A stretch of DNA of 64,000 bases from Azospirillum sp. 51_20 (lineage in GTDB: Bacteria > Pseudomonadota > Alphaproteobacteria > RF32 > CAG-239), in assembly GCA_001917175.1 (NCBI GenBank), contig MNTV01000018.1:62001-126000 (forward strand). The letters run 5' to 3'. Positions 61,322 through 64,000 of the stretch are shown piece after piece. How positions within the stretch are numbered: position 1 is the first letter of the stretch; each line of letters begins with the position of its first letter. The notes beneath the pieces were generated by a model. It did no database searches. It was given only the letters and a program-made list of their open reading frames with translations, and was not told the origin of the DNA. The translations under genes were made by a program, and so were the position numbers.

Positions 61322-64000
61322 TCAGAACGCGTAGTTGACACCGAGGTTGAAATTCAGATCCCGGTAGTCGCCGCCGAAGGTATAGCCGACGTCGGCAAAA
61401 CCGTTCAGCTGTTTCGTGAAGTCCATGCTGCCGCCGACGATCACCCGTCCCAGCGTCATGTCCTCCAGTCCGCTGACGCTGCCGAGACTGGTTATCCGCA
61501 CGTCACCGTCGCCGAACGTCTGAACCACGCTCGGTTTGACGAACAGTTTGGCGTAACCGTCGCCGTATTCAAACGTTTTCTCCGCCTTAACGCCGAATTC
61601 CAGTTCGGTTTCCGAAACGTCGTCATAACGGGCGGTTTTGCCCAGACCGTCGCGAACGGTATCAAAATCGATATGGACATAACGCACGCCGACCGTCGGT
61701 TCAACCATAACGTCGGTTGCCGGCATAAAGACGACGCCGGCTTCCAAAGCGGCACCGTATTCCAGGCCGTCGGTATCGGCTTTAACGCCGTCGTCGGATT
61801 TCAGATCGGCTTTCTGCCAGCCGCCGTAAAGCGAGGACATCAGCCATGCGCTGCGGCCTTTGATCTGCGTATCGTAGCGATGGTACAAACCGGCCAGATA
61901 ACTGTCAATGTCTATGCTGCCGCCGGTCTTGGCGTAATAGTCGTCGCCTTTGCCGGAGAAGTCGTATTCGCCCTGGCGGTAGGAAACAAACAAACCGAGC
62001 TTGTGATACGGATTAAGCTGCACGTCATAACCGGCCTCCAGTCCGTAAATATCAGCGTCGAACTCAAACGGAGAATCGACTTTGGCCGAATGATAACCCG
62101 GTACCACCCACAGGTTGGAGAGCTTTTTGCCGTCCCAGGCGTGATCGTACAGACCGCAGTTTCCGCAGTTGTCCTTATCATTTGCCGCTTTGGCGAAAAC
62201 GTTGCCGACCACGTTTCTGGTCTGTTCAAACGCCGCGGAAGGCAGGCCGGCATAGGCAACGACTTCGCCGGTCACTTCATTGGAATTGCCGTTCAGGTAC
62301 CAGTTGTTGTTTTCGTGAACGGTACCCCAGTTGTAAGCGCTGCCGTATACCCGGTAAATCGAAAAATCGGCTGCGGTCGAGGCATCATCGTTCGGCGCTT
62401 CGACAAACAGGATTTTGTTTTCCGGCTTAACATCTTCGGAAACGACATGCGCCACTACACCGGTGCTGCCTTTGACGTCGCCGTCAATTTTCAACACATC
62501 GGAAACTTCTTTTTCAGAATCGACGTTGACATGGAGAAGCGCACCGCTTTTTGCCGTATAATCGCCGGCAACGGTTCCCCGGCGGCCGCTGTCCTTACCG
62601 TTTGTCAGTGACAAAACACCTTCGTTTTCCACGTCGCCGGAAAGCTTCAGGTTGTTTTGTGCAAAATCAAGGGTGCCGAACCGGCCGATGTTTAAAGTGC
62701 CGTCATAGGCCAGGTCGCCGAAGAGCGATACAGCCGCCTGCCGGTTTTCGCTGCCTTCAATACCGATATTGTTCCAGCCGGAAACGGTTGCCAGGCTGCT
62801 GCCTTCTTCCGCCGCACCGCCGGTAATATCGTATTTGCCGTCTTTAAATACCAGATTTTTGCCTTTGGCGTTGTTGATCAGCGTATCTTTGAAAATGTCG
62901 TTGATACCGTTGCTGACGGTCAGCGAGGAAATATTTTCCGAAGTAAAGATGGAATTGTAATCAAAACTGCCGCCCATTACCGCCTGCCGGTCGATCAGGA
63001 TATCGCCCTTCATCACCACGTCTTTGTTGATGTCCAGAATCGAATCCTTTTCGGCCGTCAGATCCGTCAGCTCGGTTTTATAGCGCACCGTCAGCGAACC
63101 GCCGGATTCCACCAGCGTGCCGCTGGCAAAGGTTTTGTTTTTGCCGATATTGCCCATGGTAAGCGAACCGCCCTTTTCCACCACCGTATTTTCAAAAACA
63201 ACGTTGCCGACGGCAAGGCTGCTGCCGGTGACGGAACCGCCGTCTTTGATCACGGTGTTTTTCATGGTTCCTTTCATGTCAAGGCTGCCGCCGTTGACAA
63301 CCGTGTTGTCGGCCATGCCGCCGCTGACGATACTGACCGAACCGCCGTTGACGATAAGGCCGTAAGTGCTTCCGCCGACGCGCAGCGAACCGCCGTTGAC
63401 AATGCCGTTTGCCAGCGACGACTCGCCGTCGCGGACATCGACGCTGCCGCCGTTGATAACCATGCCGTCAGCCGCGGAATTTTCAAACGTAACCGAACCG
63501 CCGTCAACCGTCGTATTGGTCACTTTCAGGCTGTCGTTCAAATCCAGCCGGCCGCTTTTCAGGTGCGTGCCGTCAACCGCGCCCGAATTGACGCTCAACG
63601 TGCCGCCGTCGATTGTCGTATTCTGCGCCAAACCGTCCCTGTCAACGCTCAGACTGCCGTTTGCGGTCAAATAGGCATCGACGGCTTTATTATCGGCAAT
63701 ATTAAAACGATGTTCGTTTCCTTCACTGTCTTTGACCACCACGCCGGTTGCCGTGTTGGTGCTGGAAAGGCTGTAACCGCCGCCGTTTTCAATTGTCAGA
63801 TTATTTACTTTGCCGCTGCCGTCAACCGTAATCGAACCGCCGGAAGCGACCAACGTGTTTTCGGCCGCGCCGTCCCCTTTGACGGTAAATTTATTGCCGT
63901 CGGTTACATGCAAACCTTCCGCCTTTTTATCCGCAATCGAAAAAGCGTTTTCGCCGTCTGCGGACTGTTGTTTGCCGTCGGCAATCTCAACATCCGTGGT
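61322..64000 (-). CDS. AIDA-like autotransporter adhesin, 5' end beyond the window
   Basis: At least 892 residues, open to the right edge; the 5' end with the signal peptide lies outside. The visible passenger (to about 500 residues) consists of AIDA-type repeats, each like NTTVDGGSVTFENSAADGMV and NTVVNGGSLDMKGTMKNTVI, that form a beta-helix. Next come a parallel-helix border (VLSLTNGKDSGRRGTVAGDY) and a C-terminal beta-barrel (about 280 residues: YGLEAGYDVQLNPYHKLGLF, RYDTQIKGRSAWLMSSLYGG, DVGYTFGGDY) ending in NLGVNYAF, with the terminal Phe needed for Bam insertion. A type Va adhesin on the cell surface. A Cys pair (CGNCG) lies before the barrel. Confidence 0.88.
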   Translation of the reverse strand, partial: TTDVEIADGKQQSADGENAFSIADKKAEGLHVTDGNKFTVKGDGAAENTLVASGGSITVDGSGKVNNLTIENGGGYSLSSTNTATGVVVKDSEGNEHRFNIADNKAVDAYLTANGSLSVDRDGLAQNTTIDGGTLSVNSGAVDGTHLKSGRLDLNDSLKVTNTTVDGGSVTFENSAADGMVINGGSVDVRDGESSLANGIVNGGSLRVGGSTYGLIVNGGSVSIVSGGMADNTVVNGGSLDMKGTMKNTVIKDGGSVTGSSLAVGNVVFENTVVEKGGSLTMGNIGKNKTFASGTLVESGGSLTVRYKTELTDLTAEKDSILDINKDVVMKGDILIDRQAVMGGSFDYNSIFTSENISSLTVSNGINDIFKDTLINNAKGKNLVFKDGKYDITGGAAEEGSSLATVSGWNNIGIEGSENRQAAVSLFGDLAYDGTLNIGRFGTLDFAQNNLKLSGDVENEGVLSLTNGKDSGRRGTVAGDYTAKSGALLHVNVDSEKEVSDVLKIDGDVKGSTGVVAHVVSEDVKPENKILFVEAPNDDASTAADFSIYRVYGSAYNWGTVHENNNWYLNGNSNEVTGEVVAYAGLPSAAFEQTRNVVGNVFAKAANDKDNCGNCGLYDHAWDGKKLSNLWVVPGYHSAKVDSPFEFDADIYGLEAGYDVQLNPYHKLGLFVSYRQGEYDFSGKGDDYYAKTGGSIDIDSYLAGLYHRYDTQIKGRSAWLMSSLYGGWQKADLKSDDGVKADTDGLEYGAALEAGVVFMPATDVMVEPTVGVRYVHIDFDTVRDGLGKTARYDDVSETELEFGVKAEKTFEYGDGYAKLFVKPSVVQTFGDGDVRITSLGSVSGLEDMTLGRVIVGGSMDFTKQLNGFADVGYTFGGDYRDLNFNLGVNYAF

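Noticed and set aside
61033..61341. Overlapping plus and minus frames upstream of the autotransporter terminator
   Set aside because: They cross the terminator hairpin and the gene end, are Arg/Phe-rich and have no support.
61091..62611. Plus-strand open frame of about 500 codons opposite the autotransporter
   Set aside because: The minus strand encodes a clear beta-barrel and AIDA repeats; the plus frame is its shadow and starts in a low-complexity area.

Overview
The window looks like chromosome of a host-associated, probably anaerobic or microaerobic alphaproteobacterium. Supporting points are an ELM1-type (DUF1022) protein, an LplT-PlsC-AMP-binding fusion, a ParE of alphaproteobacterial type, a DUF2924 protein beside a serine recombinase, an RpoH-like promoter of CTTG-N17 type and a probable RquA (rhodoquinone synthesis). 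The wealth of surface proteins (a 4447-residue two-partner-secretion adhesin with its transporter, and a long autotransporter) fits life on a mucosal or gut surface. Genus and species cannot be fixed from sequence reading alone. No CRISPR array or replication origin was seen.

Layout. 1-9.8 kb is host core: a frameshifted BioG-like start, a DUF1349 protein, a CbpA-type J-protein, a lipoprotein and a small secreted protein on the minus strand; then ELM1-like (+), rquA and rsmE (-), cmk and rpsA (+), a degenerate zincin-like protein and an exported nitroreductase. A tRNA-Ser(GGA) at 10.22-10.31 kb marks the left edge of an AT-rich mobile island (about 10.5-22.6 kb). The island carries an AbiJ/HEPN-like protein, a large serine recombinase with DUF2924 partner, a ParB-methyltransferase fusion, a DUF5681 protein and a terminase large subunit, an XRE repressor, a run of small cargo genes (DUF6150, a holin-like protein, an EEP nuclease/phosphatase, a zinc-ribbon membrane protein, a lipoprotein) and a compact overlapping trio: Dam methylase, four-TM protein, DGQHR protein. 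There are no capsid, portal or tail genes. The island is bracketed by a divergent ~155-bp direct repeat and, outside that, by a ~90-bp inverted repeat.

23-32.5 kb is a stress and accessory zone with decayed gene remnants: aldo/keto reductase, carboxymuconolactone decarboxylase-cupin, AraC and HxlR regulators, cupin, exported Hsp20, a GT2 glycosyltransferase, pirin and secreted proteins of unknown function. 32.5-36 kb holds the lysophospholipid acyltransferase fusion and a cold-shock protein. 36-51.3 kb is a two-partner-secretion locus on the minus strand, from a near-consensus promoter through tpsB (split by an in-frame TAG) to the giant tpsA.

51.5-61 kb returns to host genes: a duplicated holin-like protein, the ygiW-qseB-qseC signalling operon with a clear QseB-type box over its own promoter, an ABC-F ATPase, two tRNA-Ala genes with a broken duplicate, a GNAT enzyme, parE and an operon of four small unknown genes. 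The right end is a minus-strand AIDA-like autotransporter that runs off the window.
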